In this document: positions 13,352 through 26,500 of the stretch, piece after piece
How the letters are laid out: every line of letters starts with the position of its first letter
Position numbering within the stretch: position 1 is the first letter of the stretch
From: Hormiphora californensis
Lineage: Eukaryota > Ctenophora > Tentaculata > Cydippida > Pleurobrachiidae
DNA: 64,000 nucleotides
Assembly (NCBI GenBank): GCA_020137815.1
Contig: CM035362.1
Coordinates: 3,122,391 to 3,186,390, forward strand
Reading direction: 5' to 3'
Notes under the pieces: generated by a model
Databases searched by the model: none
The model's input: only the letters and a program-made list of their open reading frames with translations
Told to the model about the DNA's origin: nothing
Program-made: the position numbers and the translations under genes

Positions 13352-14554
13352 TTATTCCTGTCGGAAAAGCTTTGCCTCGGGTCGTCGGCATACCACGCAT
13401 CGTGATACATATGGGCTAGAGTCTCCAAAGGACTTGTAGTCAGAATCTCGCTGAAAAAGGAGTAGTTTAGTGGTTTGTGTGATAGTTAATAGTGGATTAT
13501 CTTCTTGCATATAATATTATATTATCATAATTTCTAATTCTTCGAACTTTCTAAAACTTATAATTTGCCCCCGAATTTACCTGTGTGTCACTCATGAGCC
13601 AGGTGTTTCGGGTTCGTTTCTTCAGCCTGCATTCCTCGTTGTTACATGAAACAAGGGGAGTCTGGGAGAAGTCCAGGAGACACGATCCCTGGGAATCTGA
13701 GCAGGAGAAAGGTCGAGTTAGTTCTTTTGATATCATTTTCATATATATAGAAGCTGCACGAGTTTTAAAATAGTTTACACAGAATCAAAAATCGGCATTG
13801 TATTTTCTTACCGGCCTGGGTTCCAACTCCAAATTTATCAGAAGACACCTGCCAGAAACTGTATCCGCACCAGTTCTCCTCCGCAACACCGGGGTTGATG
13901 TGTTTGTTGGGGTTAGGCACGATCTGCAATGTTGTATTTGTTTTGGCTTGGATATACAACAATTTTAAATTCGCCTTCACACATTTTGTGTTACAGTTCA
14001 TTTGGTAAGACGTGTGTAACCTGGTAACCGGTTTTTGTTTTTTCAGGTTACTTAGCCACACGCTGAGCAAACCGCATACCGACCGGGTAACTATGTGTAA
14101 CTATGGCTCCCCCTTACCTGGTAACCAGTGGGGCAAGCGTGGTTCTCAACCTCAGCGGGGTGCGTGTTGGACCTTGTATGGACGACCGTCAGTCGGAAAA
14201 TACTCTCGCAAACAACACATCGGGAAACGTAGTTCTTAGCTCGATCGTAGTCCAGTCCTCGAGAGGGAAGGTCATCAAGGAATTCATCTTGGTTGCCATC
14301 CAGAGAGGCAATGGACAGCCACCTGTGAAGGGGAGAAGTTGATGAAGATGCGGAATATATGTCTTGATAAAGGAGTAAACGGTTGATTTTATGAAGGAGT
14401 TAACTTACATGGTGCTGTGTTGGTCAATGTTCCTTTCAGCAGGTGCTCTCTCCGTTTCCATTGTCAGAGCAAGTTCCAAAGAATTCAGGTTTGAAGTTCA
14501 ACATACAACTACCGGGGTCACCCAAGTTTTGGGTCCATTTGTTGCTGTTATCAA
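13352..14554 (-). CDS. Extra NC1 (C4) exon cassette downstream of gene B
   Basis: Five exons: 14554-14409, 14322-14118, 13923-13812, 13696-13581, 13450-13352 (TAA). Motifs: [59 protein letters not shown] and [14 protein letters not shown]. It is homologous to the cassette behind gene A; both open with a VDNSN/ADGNS-like stretch, then W.Q.LG.PGSC. It also starts in phase 1, lacks the first NC1 exon and has no collagenous exons of its own. An extra base near 14438 shifts the first exon; without it the five exons sum to 677 bases, the same as the gene A cassette. It could be an alternative 3' end of gene B or a decaying copy. Confidence 0.7.
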
Positions 14555-15242
14555 CTGTTTTTGGGGGATTTGTTAGGACGGACCGACAGACAGACAGACA
14601 TATTGGCACACATTCCAGAGATGGTGGTAGTAGTTGAAGTAAAGTCCTCTGTAGGTCTCTGATACAGCTCACCAAGATAAGAGAAATTGTGTTAAACGAA
14701 ATTGGAGAGACAGGAAGGAGTTAAAAAGAGAAAATGGGATCGTTTTAGTTTAAACCGTGTTATAGCTGGTCGAACACCCATATTTCGATTGAGGCAGTAC
14801 TAATTACCCCTACTAATTAGTTAATTACTAATTAAGAGACGGCTGCGGCAGCGTGGAGGTTACAGGGCTACTTCAACCACAGGTTTAGCGGCAGCGTGAC
14901 GTGGTCTATAGATCGGAGGGTCAAAGAGATATTTCAAGAAATTCTGATGGTGCCATGATTTAGAAAATATATGGGGGGAACTAGTTGGAGAAATAGTTTT
15001 AGGAAGACTGTAAATTTTAGGTGAGAATATATGTCTATCTAATATCCCTCTCAGGATCCCTCTCTCTTTTATGGTTTGGGACTTGAATACTTGGCCAGCT
15101 CCTCCTCCTATTGGTTCCCGGTCCAAACTTCGCAGAACATACATACAGCGGGGTTATGGGATTTGCAAATAGAGACCATTACAATACAACATTGTCATAT
15201 TTTCACAGTCTTATTTCATGGTTGATTTCCATCACTCTCTCT

Positions 15243-18200
15243 CTAGTTGTCGGAGTAATACCTAAACCGATCATTGGCATTCCTCTTGATCACGTAGCAC
15301 TTTCCTAGCCTGTTCTGGATGAATGCCTGTCTGTCCGCACCGTTGGTGACATCGTACTCAGTGCTCTCCCATCGGTCATCCTCGGATAGATAACTGTAGT
15401 CGAGGACCCAAGTGGCGTGGAAATTAGGAGAGATCCATCTCACCTCAGCGCCATTCGTCTGGGCAGCCATGATGGGCGAGAAGTGTTGGAGGCACGAGCT
15501 GTGTCGGGAGAGTTGAGTTCCCCAACCGACACCCGATCCGACTTGGTAGGCGAAACTGTATCCCTCATACAGCTTAGCCCAGCCGTACCGAGAGGCAGCC
15601 TGGAGTTTCGCCTCGGGCTTGTCTTTGGAGAAGGAGTGAAGGGCCATGATCTTGTAGTCCGAGATACAGACAGTGCACCGGCTAGTGGGAGGGGAGGGAG
15701 CTAAGTAAAAGGGGGGGGGACTAGTGGGAGGGGAGGGGAGCTAAGTAAAAGGGGGGCAACTTCGAAAATATTTCTCATCTATGTATAACTCACACAGTTG
15801 GTTGATATTTGATGGAGGGTGGGGGTGTAACTTACCTAATATAGTTAAGGACAGTCTCTCGATCATCCAAGGCTGAGGTAGACTCAGGGTAGTACTCAGT
15901 GGGAGTTTTGCCCTCAGGGACGGCGGTTGCCAGCCAGAAAGAGTATCGAGAGTTACTGTTTGTGCAACTGTCATCGGTACACATCATCATGTTGTTCACA
16001 TAGAAGTCCCTCCAGCAACTGCCAGGCTCAGATAGAGACTGTCCGGCGGCGAAATCGAAAGCTGTGGGACGGGGTGGAGTGACGGTTAGTTGGGTCTATC
16101 ATCTTCAGGGGATGGCGTGTTCTGCGAGAGGATGGTCCGGGAGGGCGAGGAGGAGCTGTCCAAGTCATCGTGTGATGTCCATTATATATCCGGGAGAGAT
16201 GCTGGTCTTTGTATAAATACACAAGAGAGAAATGAGAGAGAGGGAGGGAGGGATATATAGTAGATAGAGATTTAGAAAAAGAAGATTGGGTTGATGTATC
16301 CCTGCGACTGCACACCCAGCCACGCTGCCGCTTAACGATCTCTGAGACAAACTGACAAACTGACAAACTGAACCAGTCATATTACATCATAACAAAACAG
16401 AACAGGTGCAGTCGAATTGTATATATAAGGCAATAATATATTAATAACAGATTTGTACAAGCACCTACCGTCAATGAACATGAAAGAGTATCCCCTCCAC
16501 AACTCGGTCATACCATCCAGGCACTTGGGGTACTCGGTCCTCTGGGAATGGAAGGCCACAATGTAGGGGTTCAACTGGATGCTCTCTCCGGGCTCTCCGG
16601 GGTATCCAGGGGGACCTTGGTCACCTGAATAACAGCAACAACAGGTCAATGATGATCTAATATTGTGGGAGGGAAATCAGTAGAAAGTGGGACAAGTACA
16701 CAAATTCATCAAGGAGAGCTTGTCGAGAACTACTAGCAGGAACCGACCGAATCAGGAAATACTGGTCCCTGATTGGCTGATAACCAGTCACGTGACCTAA
16801 ATAACGAGTTCTGATTGGTTGTTTACTTGTTCCGGTCGGTTCCTGACTAGCAAATCTTACTAAATCTTACCCTTAGCTCCAGCGGGACAATCGTTGATGT
16901 TGGCACTAGTTCCAGGAGGTCCCTGAATACCCTTGATTCCAGCAATTACCAGTAGGTCCAGCGAACACCTCGGTTTCCCTTAGCTCCAGGAGCACCAGGG
17001 GCACCCTGCAATGTGTACGTTTTATTAGATATTGAACTTTCTCATTCCGGCTGAACAAGCTTATTGTTGAAATCACAATCAAGATGAACAAACGGGCTTA
17101 TCTGGGTGAAGATGTTTTGTACTTACAGCAGGTCCAGCCAAGTCCACCGGAGGTAGATCCAGGAGGTCCACTGGGTCCAGGAGGTCCAGCTCGTCCATCA
17201 TTTCCAGATCGTCCGGGTGTTCCAGGGTTTCCGGGTGTTCCTCGCTCTCCCTTAGCTCCGGAAAGACCGGGGGTACCAGCAGCTCCAGGGTTTCCGGGGC
17301 TTCCAGGGCTTCCTCGAAGACCAGGAGTTCCTGGTGAAGTGAATTTCGTCGGGAATTGTACGTCTATTTCATATCAAATGAGAACTATTATAGTGAAATG
17401 AGCATATTAGTAAGCTGTGATATACATACCAGGGTTTCCAGCAGCTCCAGCGTTTCCGGGTGCTCCAGCAGCACCTGGTGCTCCAGGGTTTCCAGCGTTA
17501 CCTCGGTCTCCCTTGGCACCATCACGTCCAGGATTTCCGGGGGATCCAGGGGATCCCATGTTACCGGGGGCACCGGCGGCACCAGGGTTTCCAGCGGGCA
17601 CCAGTATCTCCCTTAGCTCCACCCATACCGGGGGATCCGGGTCGTCCATCATTTCCGGGTCGTCCAATTCCATCCATTCCAGCTCGGCCGGCAGCTCCCT
17701 TCTCTCCGCCAGCACCAGGTGCACCAGCAGCTCCGGGGTTTCCTCTAGCTCCAGGATTTCCGGGTCGACCGGCATTACCCTTAGCTCCGTTCGCTCCATT
17801 TTGTCCAGGTGATGCTCGTCCAGCAGTCTCCCTTAGCTCCTGCGGCTCCAGGAGTTCCGGGGTTACCAGGGTTTACCAGGGTTTCCTCGGGCACCAGGGT
17901 TTCCTCCTCGGCCAGCGTTACCCTTGGCTCCATCTCGGCCAGCGGCACCATCACTTCCTCGCTCTCCGGGAGTTCCAGGGTTTCCATCTTTTCCGGGGGT
18001 ACCGGGTTCTCCTCGGGCTCCGGGGCTGGAAGTTCCCTGAGAAAAAGTGTTGTTATTTTCTATCTAATCGGCGTTCGCACATAAAAAATAATAGATTTCT
18101 ATTTTTTAGTTTTACCGCTGTCCACTATAATACTTACGGGTCGTCCAGGCATTCCAGAGTCTCCTTTAGTTCCTCCAATTCCGGGGGTTCCAGGGGTACC

Positions 18201-21200
18201 AGCATCTCCCTTAGCTCCGGGCAAACCGGGGGTTCCGGGGGTTCCAATACCATCAGCTCCCTTAGCTCCAGGAGCACCGGGGTTTCCGGCTCGTCCAGCA
18301 TTTCCTTGGTTTCCCTTGGCACCAGCGGCACCAGCGGCATCCGGGTAGACCTGGGGTTCCATAGTTGTTCACAGTTTCTCCCTTGGCACCAGGTCGTCCA
18401 GGCATACCGGGGCTACCAGAATCTCCCTTGGCTCCGTTGGCTCCTGCAATACTCTCACCGGGGGTTCCTGGAGGTCCAGGGGGTCCAACGACAACACCTG
18501 AATCTCCCTTAGCTCCGGCTCGACCGGGTTGTCCATCACGTCCAGGGTTTACCAGCGAGACCAGCGTCTCCCTTAGCTCCGCTTGCTCCGGGGTTTCCGG
18601 GAAGACCATCTTTTCCGGGGTTTCCTCGGTTGCCACCTCGGCCAGGCATTCCATTGTTTCCTGGGTTTCCTCGGTCTCCCTTGGCTCCGGGCGTTCCGAT
18701 TCCAGGGGCACCAGGGTTTCCCTTAGCACCACCCATTCCAGGGCTTCCAGGTCGTCCGTCACTTCCGGGCATACCAGCAAGACCGTTTTCTCCCTTGGCT
18801 CCGGGAGTTCCTGGGTTTCCGGCGGCTCCTGGGTTTCCAGGGGTTCCACCGTTACCCTTAGCTCCAGGCATTCCACTTCGTCCATCGTTTCCGGGTCGTC
18901 CAGGAAGACCATCCTTTCCGGGGTTACCAGGGGATCCGGCAGCACCGTTATCTCCCTTGGCACCAGGGGCACCGGGGGATCCAGCATTACCAGGGGATCC
19001 AGCGTTTCCAGCTCGACCAGGGATAGATCGTCCAGGAGAGCCGGGGGCACCGTCTTTTCCGGGGGATCCAGGAGTACCAGCATCTCCCTTAGTTCCACCC
19101 ATTCCGGGGGTTCCAGGGGTTCCTCTCTCACCGGGGCTTCCATCACGTCCGGGCATACCGCCGTTACCCTTCTCTCCGTTTCGTCCGGGGGTTCCAGCCA
19201 TACCCTTGGCACCGGGCATACCAGTAGCATCCAAACCATCCTTACCACGGTCTCCCTTCTCTCCGCTTGTTCCAGGTTGTCCGGGGGTTCCGGGCTCGGC
19301 TCGGGCTCCGGGTTGTCCAGCACGTCCAGGTAGTCCAGGGCTACCCTTTTCACCGTTCATGCCATCGTTTCCTCGGTCTCCGGGTGTTCCGGGTGTTCCG
19401 GGAATACCGGCATCTCCCTTATCTCCCCTCTGTCCTGGTGTTCCACCGTTACCGGCTCGTCCGGGCTCTCCTCGTCGTCCAGGCTCACCACTTCCGCCAG
19501 GTCGGCCGCTCTCTCCCTTGCCTCCGGGCAGACCAGGGGCACCGCTAGCCCCTCGGTCTCCCTTGGCTCCGTTCAGACCCTATAACAGGGAAATAGACGT
19601 TGTCAGGGAATATGATCTAGAAATGCCTAACGATAAAAAAGATCGCAATGCCGGGAGACCAACTGATTTATTAAGAAAGAAATGCAGTACTTACAGGAGA
19701 TCCAGGTCGTCCAAGAAGTCCACCATCTCCCTTTCGTCCGGGGACACCAGCTCGTCCAGCTTCTCCCTTAGCTCCGGGAGTTCCGTATCCGGGGGATCCA
19801 GCGGAACCGGGTGTACCTCGGTCTCCCTTCAATCCAGGTGCACCACCAGCACCAGCTCGTCCGGGCTCTCCAGTGTTACCTTTTGCTCCGGGTCGTCCAG
19901 GCTCGCCAGGTCGTCCAGAAGTTCCCTTCTCTCCGTCCATTCCTCCGACAGTGTTACCCTTAGCTCCGGCGCTTCCGGGTGTTCCCCTTTCTCCCTGTTG
20001 TCCGGGGGCACCTGGGGTACCTCGGTCTCCCTTCTGGCCATCACGTCCGGCAGTTCCCTTAGCGCCAGGTCGTCCATCAACTCCAGCTTGTCCGTCGAGA
20101 CCAGCCTTTCCAGGCTCACCAGCTCGGCCAGGCTCTCCTCGCTCACCATTTCGTCCAGGTGTACCTCGGTCTCCCTTGGCTCCACCGGCTCCGGGCAGAC
20201 CATTTCGTCCGGGGGTTCCAGCGTTACCCTTCTCTCCGGGGGTTCCGGGGAGTTGGACGAAGTTTCCGGGCATACCAGCATCTCCCTTCTCTCCGAGTCC
20301 GGGAGCACCGGGTCGTCCTTGGTCACCAGGCAAACCAGGTGTACCGGCGTCTCCCTTTCCTCCGGGGGATCCAGGGGTTCCCTAAAATGATAAAATAATA
20401 TGTCAGAAACGTTAGTTACAAAATGTGCATCCAATCTAATCTTCGAATGGGTTTTGGAAAAGAAACTTACGTCAGCACCGTTGTTTCCGGGTCGTCCAGC
20501 TGATCCCCTGTCTCCACGGGCACCGGGTTTTCCGTCCTTTCCGTTCTGTCCAGGCAGTCCTCGGCCACCGCCAAGTCCATCTCGACCCTTGGGTCCAGCG
20601 GTTCCCGGGGTACCATCGTTACCATTTCGGCCAGGTGTACCACGGTCACCCTTCAGTCCTGGGGCTCCAGGTCGACCATCAGATCCACCTCGACCAGGCT
20701 CTCCCTTGCCTCCGTTCCGTCCTGGTTCTCCCCTGCCTCCAGCAGATCCAGGAGTTCCAGCTCGTCCTTGGTCTCCCTTGGCTCCGGCGGTTCCGGGTCG
20801 TCCGTCATTACCGGCTCGTCCCTGGTCTCCCTTGCCACCATCCCGTCCGGGTCGTCCAGGCTCTCCAGTGGATCCGGGAAGTCCAGAGGCTCCCTTCTGT
20901 CCGGTTTGACCGCGGCCTCCGTCCTTACCAGGGTAACCTTGTTCTCCCTTGGTTCCGTTGCAACCGTCAACTCCGGGGGTTCCGGGAATACCGTCAACTC
21001 CATCTCGGCCGGGATATCCAGCTTGGCCAGAATCTCCAGACTCTCCAGTAGGTCCAGCGGGTCCCTGAAGACCTCGGTCTCCCTGGGGTCCGGGGTTACC
21101 GGGCATGCCGGAGGATCCTCGTTCTCCCTTGATTCCGGTGGCTCCAGGGCTACCCCTCAGGCCAGGAGGACCAGAAGGTCCAGCGGGACCAGGTTCACCA

Positions 21201-21479
21201 GTTCGGCCCTAAGAAGGGTGATTGTAAGTTATGGGCTAGTCACTTTTATACGATCTAGTTTTCTAAGACTTCCTAACAACAATAGTTGGTCATGTGACTA
21301 ATTGAAACCTGAAACCCAATTGTTGTTGTACTTACTCGGGCACCCTTGATGTAGGGAGGTCGTTGTCCGCAGTTGTTACATGCGGGGTCCGCTTCGGCGT
21401 CAGCCTCGGCGAAGGCCTCAGCAGAGACATGCACTGCAAACAGCAGCGCACTCAGCACAAACACTGTTCTAAACTTCAT
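15243..21479 (-). CDS. Collagen IV alpha chain, gene B (10 exons, frame broken by +1 insertions)
   Basis: Collagen IV chain, paralogue of gene A, with larger fused exons. Exons: 21479-21336, 21208-20471, 20381-19695, 19579-18138, 18036-17430, 17330-17127, 17005-16871, 16624-16469, 16061-15836, 15681-15243. Signal peptide [20 protein letters not shown] is followed by an acidic [11 protein letters not shown] stretch and [29 protein letters not shown] is in exon 2. NC1 starts YIVAFHSQ; its first half has LWRGYSF, EPGSCW and RCTVC, and the second keeps only HSSC and GKC. Exons 4-7 contain eight single-base insertions (near 18549, 18340, 17873, 17825, 17597, 17138, 16963, 16944). Between them Gly-X-Y is perfect and stop-free. 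Discounting them gives about 1589 aa, almost the length of gene A. They may be assembly errors; if real, this copy is broken. Confidence 0.9.
15681..15750. repeat. Duplicated acceptor region of gene B exon 10
   Basis: The G-rich block CTAGTGGGAGGGGAGGG..GCTAAGTAAAAGG occurs twice about 40 bases apart. On the minus strand each gives a polypyrimidine tract ending CACTAG; the first is the acceptor used for exon 10. Confidence 0.8.
16737..16845. mobile_element. 109-bp hAT-like MITE, copy 3
   Basis: Complete copy with CAGGAACCGACCGAA termini, in intron 7 of gene B. Confidence 0.9.
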
Positions 21480-22047
21480 TGTAACTCGCAACAGTGGTCG
21501 ATGAAGCACACATCAACCAAGTGCTAGGAAGGGGAGAGAGAGACGGGGTTAGAGAGGGGAGAGAGAAGGGGTTAGACAGGGGAGAGAGAAGGGGTTAGAG
21601 AGGGGATAGAGAAGGGGTTAAAGAGGAGAGAGGTGGGGTTAGAGAGGCGGGAGAATAAAATTGCATGGACAGAGTTGGAAGTATAAAATGTCTGGTATTT
21701 AGGGATACCGATAAACAAGGATATAATTCTGTCTTACTGGGTCTCATGGGTCAGTAAGATAGTCAACAAGCCGTGCTTATCCTAGTTATAATCCGAATAT
21801 AAAAATAATGAATAAGTAGAAACAAAATAGAGCTCGGAAGGTTTGCTAAGTTCTATACCACTCGAAATCGCGGACGTTTCTCGTTATCAATTGTTTGAAC
21901 TCATATAATTTACTAGATCAGATATGTCTTAGTATTCAAAAAAGTTAACCTATATTGAATTAAAGTTATTCAAGAGTAAATCGAAGTTACCTTTAATAGA
22001 TTAAACCTATCGGCTAGGCTATCGCTATAATATATATCTTAGCTCCT

Positions 22048-22500
22048 AACTCTGACTCTAATGACTATCCGAGTAACTCTAATGACTATCCGAGTAACTC
22101 TAATGACTATCCGAGTAACTCTAATGACTATCTGAGTAACTCTAATGACTATCCGAGTAACTCTAATGACTATCCGAGTAACTCTAATGACTATCCGAGT
22201 AACTCTAATGACTATCCGAGTAACTCTAATGACTATCCGAGTAACTCTAAGACTATCAGAGTAACTCTAATGACTATCTGAGTAACTCTAAGACTATCAG
22301 AGTAACTCTAATGACTATCCGAGTAACTCTAATGACTATCTGAGTAACTCTAATGACTATCTGAGTAACTCTAATGACTATCTGAGTAACTCTAAGACTA
22401 TCAGAGTAACTCTAATGACTATCTAAGTAACTCTAATGACTATCCGAGTAACTCTAATGACTATCTAAGTAACTCTAATGACTATCTAAGTAACTCTCAA
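22048..22500. repeat. 21-bp minisatellite
   Basis: About 20 copies of TAACTCTAATGACTATCCGAG, with variants CTGAG and CTAAG and some 18-base units. Confidence 0.95.
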
Positions 22501-22829
22501 GCCTATCTAATGACTCTCAAGCCGCACAACGAACACTACTCGTATAATGCCGAGTGACCGTACTAAGCCGTGTTTACTCTGTGTGGTGGTGGGGAGTCCC
22601 TGCACAGTACTATTTAGTAACTGTACTCCTCCCACCCCATTGGCCAGACATATCACGTGACTCTGACCACGTGACCACGTGACCCTCAGTAGCTGTCAAG
22701 GCTGCACGTGCTTTACTTCTGGTTAGGGATTGTTTACTCATGGTATGTGCACTTTAGCCCTGACTGGGTCCTGCCGGATTGTTTGTTTAGTAGCGGGAGG
22801 AGTAGAGACATGACAGAAGTAGTATGGCG

Positions 22830-22834
22830 AAAAA

Positions 22835-22867
<33 letters not shown>

Positions 22868-22901
22868 GGAGAGAGAGAGAGAGAAAGAGAGAAAGAGAGA
22901 A

Positions 22902-22981
<80 letters not shown>
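22830..22981. repeat. (GA)n microsatellite
   Basis: About 150 bases of GA with scattered GG and AAA interruptions. Long Ser-Leu or Arg-Glu ORFs across it are artefacts. Confidence 0.97.
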
Positions 22982-22985
<4 letters not shown>

Positions 22986-23597
22986 GTATTATACCGAAAC
23001 ATAGGAAAGGTGCACGGGTGGTTGACACGATATATTTTAGTTTGCGGTAGGCTCGCGACCACTGACAGGGGGTCTTGTGGTGGACTTGGGTTGGCCATCC
23101 GGGTCTACAATTCGAGGAAGTGAGAGGGCTAGAAAAGAGAGAATGATAGAAGGAAAGAAGGAGAGATAAGTTAGCTAATTGAGAACGGTGAAAGTAAATA
23201 AAGGAGCGGTTCATGGCTAACATTAGACAATTGCGGTTTACCAAATGAAAACAGTAGAATTGGGCCAGGATTAACCAATTCCCACGGCAGCCTGATCAGT
23301 AAATTATGAAGTCTAAACTGCCTTCATCATATTACCCAAAATTAAAGTATGAAAAAAGAAACTATTATACGGAATCCAATTCAAAAGTGTATTCTCGAAA
23401 CCAACATAATTTTGATTCACAGACTTATGAACCCCGATATTCACAGACTTTTATATCCGTACAGATATTCCATTAATATTCCATAAAATAATCACAATTG
23501 AACTTTCTTCTAATTAAAAAGGTAAGCGCAATTAACTAATTAATTAACTAATTAATTAACTAATTAATTTAGCGTGTTGATGAACTAAGACGCTCAA

Positions 23598-26500
23598 ATG
23601 AAACTGTTATTACTGTTGGTGGCCGTTGTAGCCGCTCAACGCGACGGATTGGGAGAGACCATCATTGGAGAAAATGATCCTTATGCTTATGACCCATATT
23701 AGTAAGTAGATATTATAACTTAGCAATTTTAACTTAAAATGAAGTCCATACAAATTAAAAACAACGGTAGTTTTTAAGGTCTTAAAATGAAGTCCCTAAG
23801 TTTCGTGTCTAATTCAATTAATTAATTAATTAATCTAATTCAATTAATTGTAATTTAGTTTCATCTCCTTTTCAGTCAGTACGGCCAGGGATTCTCCCAA
23901 GACGCGGGAACACGAACCCAAGATCCGGGGTGCAAGAACTGTGAACAGAGGCCATACATTGTGAAGGGAGACCGAGGTGTTCCTGGGGGTGCTGGATTTG
24001 AGGGACCCGCTGGAGCAAGGGGAGAACCTGGTTCCCCTGGATCTCCCGGTTCTCGGGGAGATAGGGTGAGTAGTACTAGATTAGTAATCAATTAGTAGCT
24101 AGCAGTCAATCAATTAGTTATTAATTATTAGTTAGCAGTCAATTAATTAATAGTTAGCACGGGTAAACTCATCGGGTACACCCATTATATATTTCTTAGA
24201 ATTAACTCACGTCATTATTCTCAGAATTAACTCACCTCATTGCATTTTAGGGTCCCCCTGGTAACGCAGGAAAGAGGGGTGAGGCTGGTGACCAGGGACC
24301 AGCTGGTCCTCCAGGAGACAAGGGTTTCTCCGGAGTTAGAGGTCGACCAGGTACGATATCATTATTACATACTTCAATTGTCCACAATGTCCACATGCAT
24401 TGTTCTGAATTGTTCTGAATATTCAATACTAATGCAGTCGGACCCCGATTTAACGGCACCTTCGGGGGAAAGGGTTTTGTCCGTTAAATCGGGGTGTCCG
24501 CTAAATCGGGGTCTGACTGTATTAGTATTGAATATTCAGCTCATGTGGAATACTACAGAACGATCAATGTAGGGGCAAGGCCAGCTGGACACAGACCTGA
24601 AAATGTATATAATGGCAGTGTAAAAATTAAACTCTTTCCTCTTGACCACTAGTACAGTCGGGGGGAAAAATCGGGGTCCTATAGTAGTTGTAACTCTCCC
24701 AACCGACCAAATCCATTTTCTCCTGAAAAAGTAGAATTGAAAATCAATACAAACCCTTACTCGTGAAACAACAAAAATCTCCGGGACTCACACATGATTA
24801 CCCCAGGCAGGCCCGGTCGACACGGTCTCGATGGTAACCCCGGTCAGGCGGGTGTAGATGGATGTAATGGTACCCGGGGAGACACCGGTTCCTCTGGCAA
24901 ACCCGGAACTGTTGGCCTGCCCGCCTCTATTGGTGATCCCGGCCGACCCGGTGAGGATGGCCGACCCGGTGCTCCTGGACAGAGGGGTGCACCTGGTGAA
25001 AGTGTGAGTTAAAATCTTGTTTCTGAGCACTGAATGGGAAAAATTTCATACGATTTTCCTGGTTTTCAATAAGCATAAGAAGGAAAATGAATAATGAAAC
25101 TGACTTTCTGTCAGTATCAGTTTGATCATTTTTCTTTTTACCCAGATTTAAAAAGTATCACAGCTTATATTACTAACAAATTAATACACACAGGGTAAAG
25201 ATGGTACCCCCGGAAATCCTGGTACCCGTGGAGCCCCGGGAGAGGAGGGTAGTAACGGAGAGAAAGGCCGGGCTGGATACCCTGGTTCGGCTGGACGACC
25301 CGGAGCCCGGGGAGATCCTGGACGACCCGGAACCGCAGGAGACCCTGGAACACCCGGACTTGATGGAGAGACTGGACGGGTGGGAAATGATGGAAGACCG
25401 GGACGACCTGGTCTGAGGGGTGCCCCTGTACGTAAAGTAGATTAAAATTCGATAGAAAGAATGACAAATTAGAAACTTTTGAGACTCTTTTTAACGCAAA
25501 TATTATTTTACTTTTAGGGTGAAAGGGGAAAGGACGGTGAGAGGGGAGAACCCGGACGACCTGGCAGAGATGCCTACGGTGGAGCCCCCGGAGAGAGAGG
25601 TCTACCTGGACGTGATGGAAACCCCGGAAGAGATGTAAGGAGAGGAGAGGAGAGAGAGAGTGAAAGAGAAGGAGAGAAGAAACCCCCTGGATATTTTGAA
25701 TACTATTTCGATTCCAATATTATTCTCACTATAACCATATCAATTCCAAGGGTCGACCCGGATCACCCGGTGCTAGAGGATCGCCCGGTGCTCGAGGTAT
25801 CGATGGAGAACTGGGAGAACCCGGTGCCTCCGTGAAAGGAATTAGGGGAGATATTGGTCTGCCCGGAACTGGAGTGCCCAAACGAGGCACCCCTGGATAT
25901 TCTGTGAGTACTATATACTTATCAGGAACCGACCGAAATAAGTAAACAACCAATCAGAACTCGTTATTTAGGTCACGTGACTGGTTATCAACCAATCAGG
26001 GACCAGTGTTTCCTGATTCGGTCGGTTCCTGATATATCCTGATGTAGCAAACATGACACTACATGATATTAATTCATTTCTTCCTTCCTCCTTAAAACCT
26101 AAATTACTCACGCCCTCTTTACAATTTCCTGATATTAAACACTAACTCACTACCCGATTTAATCACCTTTAATCACCCATTATATCACCTATTATCACCC
26201 ACTTCTCCACAGGGTGACGATGATCACCCCATTATATCACCCTTTATATCACCCATTATATCACCCATTATCACCCATTATATCACCCATAATATCACCC
26301 GTTATCACCCACTTCTCCACAGGGTGACGATGGTCTACCAGGAGACAATGGTCTGCCTGGTAAAGCTGGTGCTCGAGGTGACAGTGGTACACCCGGATTC
26401 CGTGGACTACCTGTAAGCACTAATTGGTTAACTAATTGGTTAATTAATTAATTATAATTAAATCAATTAAGATTAATATGACGTTGAACTATTTTAGTAG

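Larger units (their letters stand above)
21480..23597. other. Divergent intergenic region between genes B and C
   Basis: This 2.1 kb separates two collagen IV genes transcribed away from each other, so it should hold both promoters. It contains the 21-bp minisatellite and a (GA)n tract. CACGTG motifs cluster near 22650-22715. No further coding exon was seen. Confidence 0.6.

Noticed and set aside
18630-20390. Long plus-strand Pro-rich ORFs opposite genes A and B (up to 586 codons)
   Set aside because: They are antisense shadows of Gly-X-Y codons (GGN CCN). No independent start context, signal peptide or splice pattern supports them.
15243-21479. Calling gene B a pseudogene
   Set aside because: Frameshifts are all +1, context-specific and clustered. 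The Gly-X-Y pattern, splice sites and NC1 are otherwise perfect, so an assembly artefact is at least as likely.
22048-22500. CRISPR-like array
   Set aside because: Units are contiguous with no unique spacers, in a eukaryotic intergenic region; it is a minisatellite.
22708-23244. Arg-Glu and Ser-Leu ORFs
   Set aside because: Translation of a (GA)n microsatellite.
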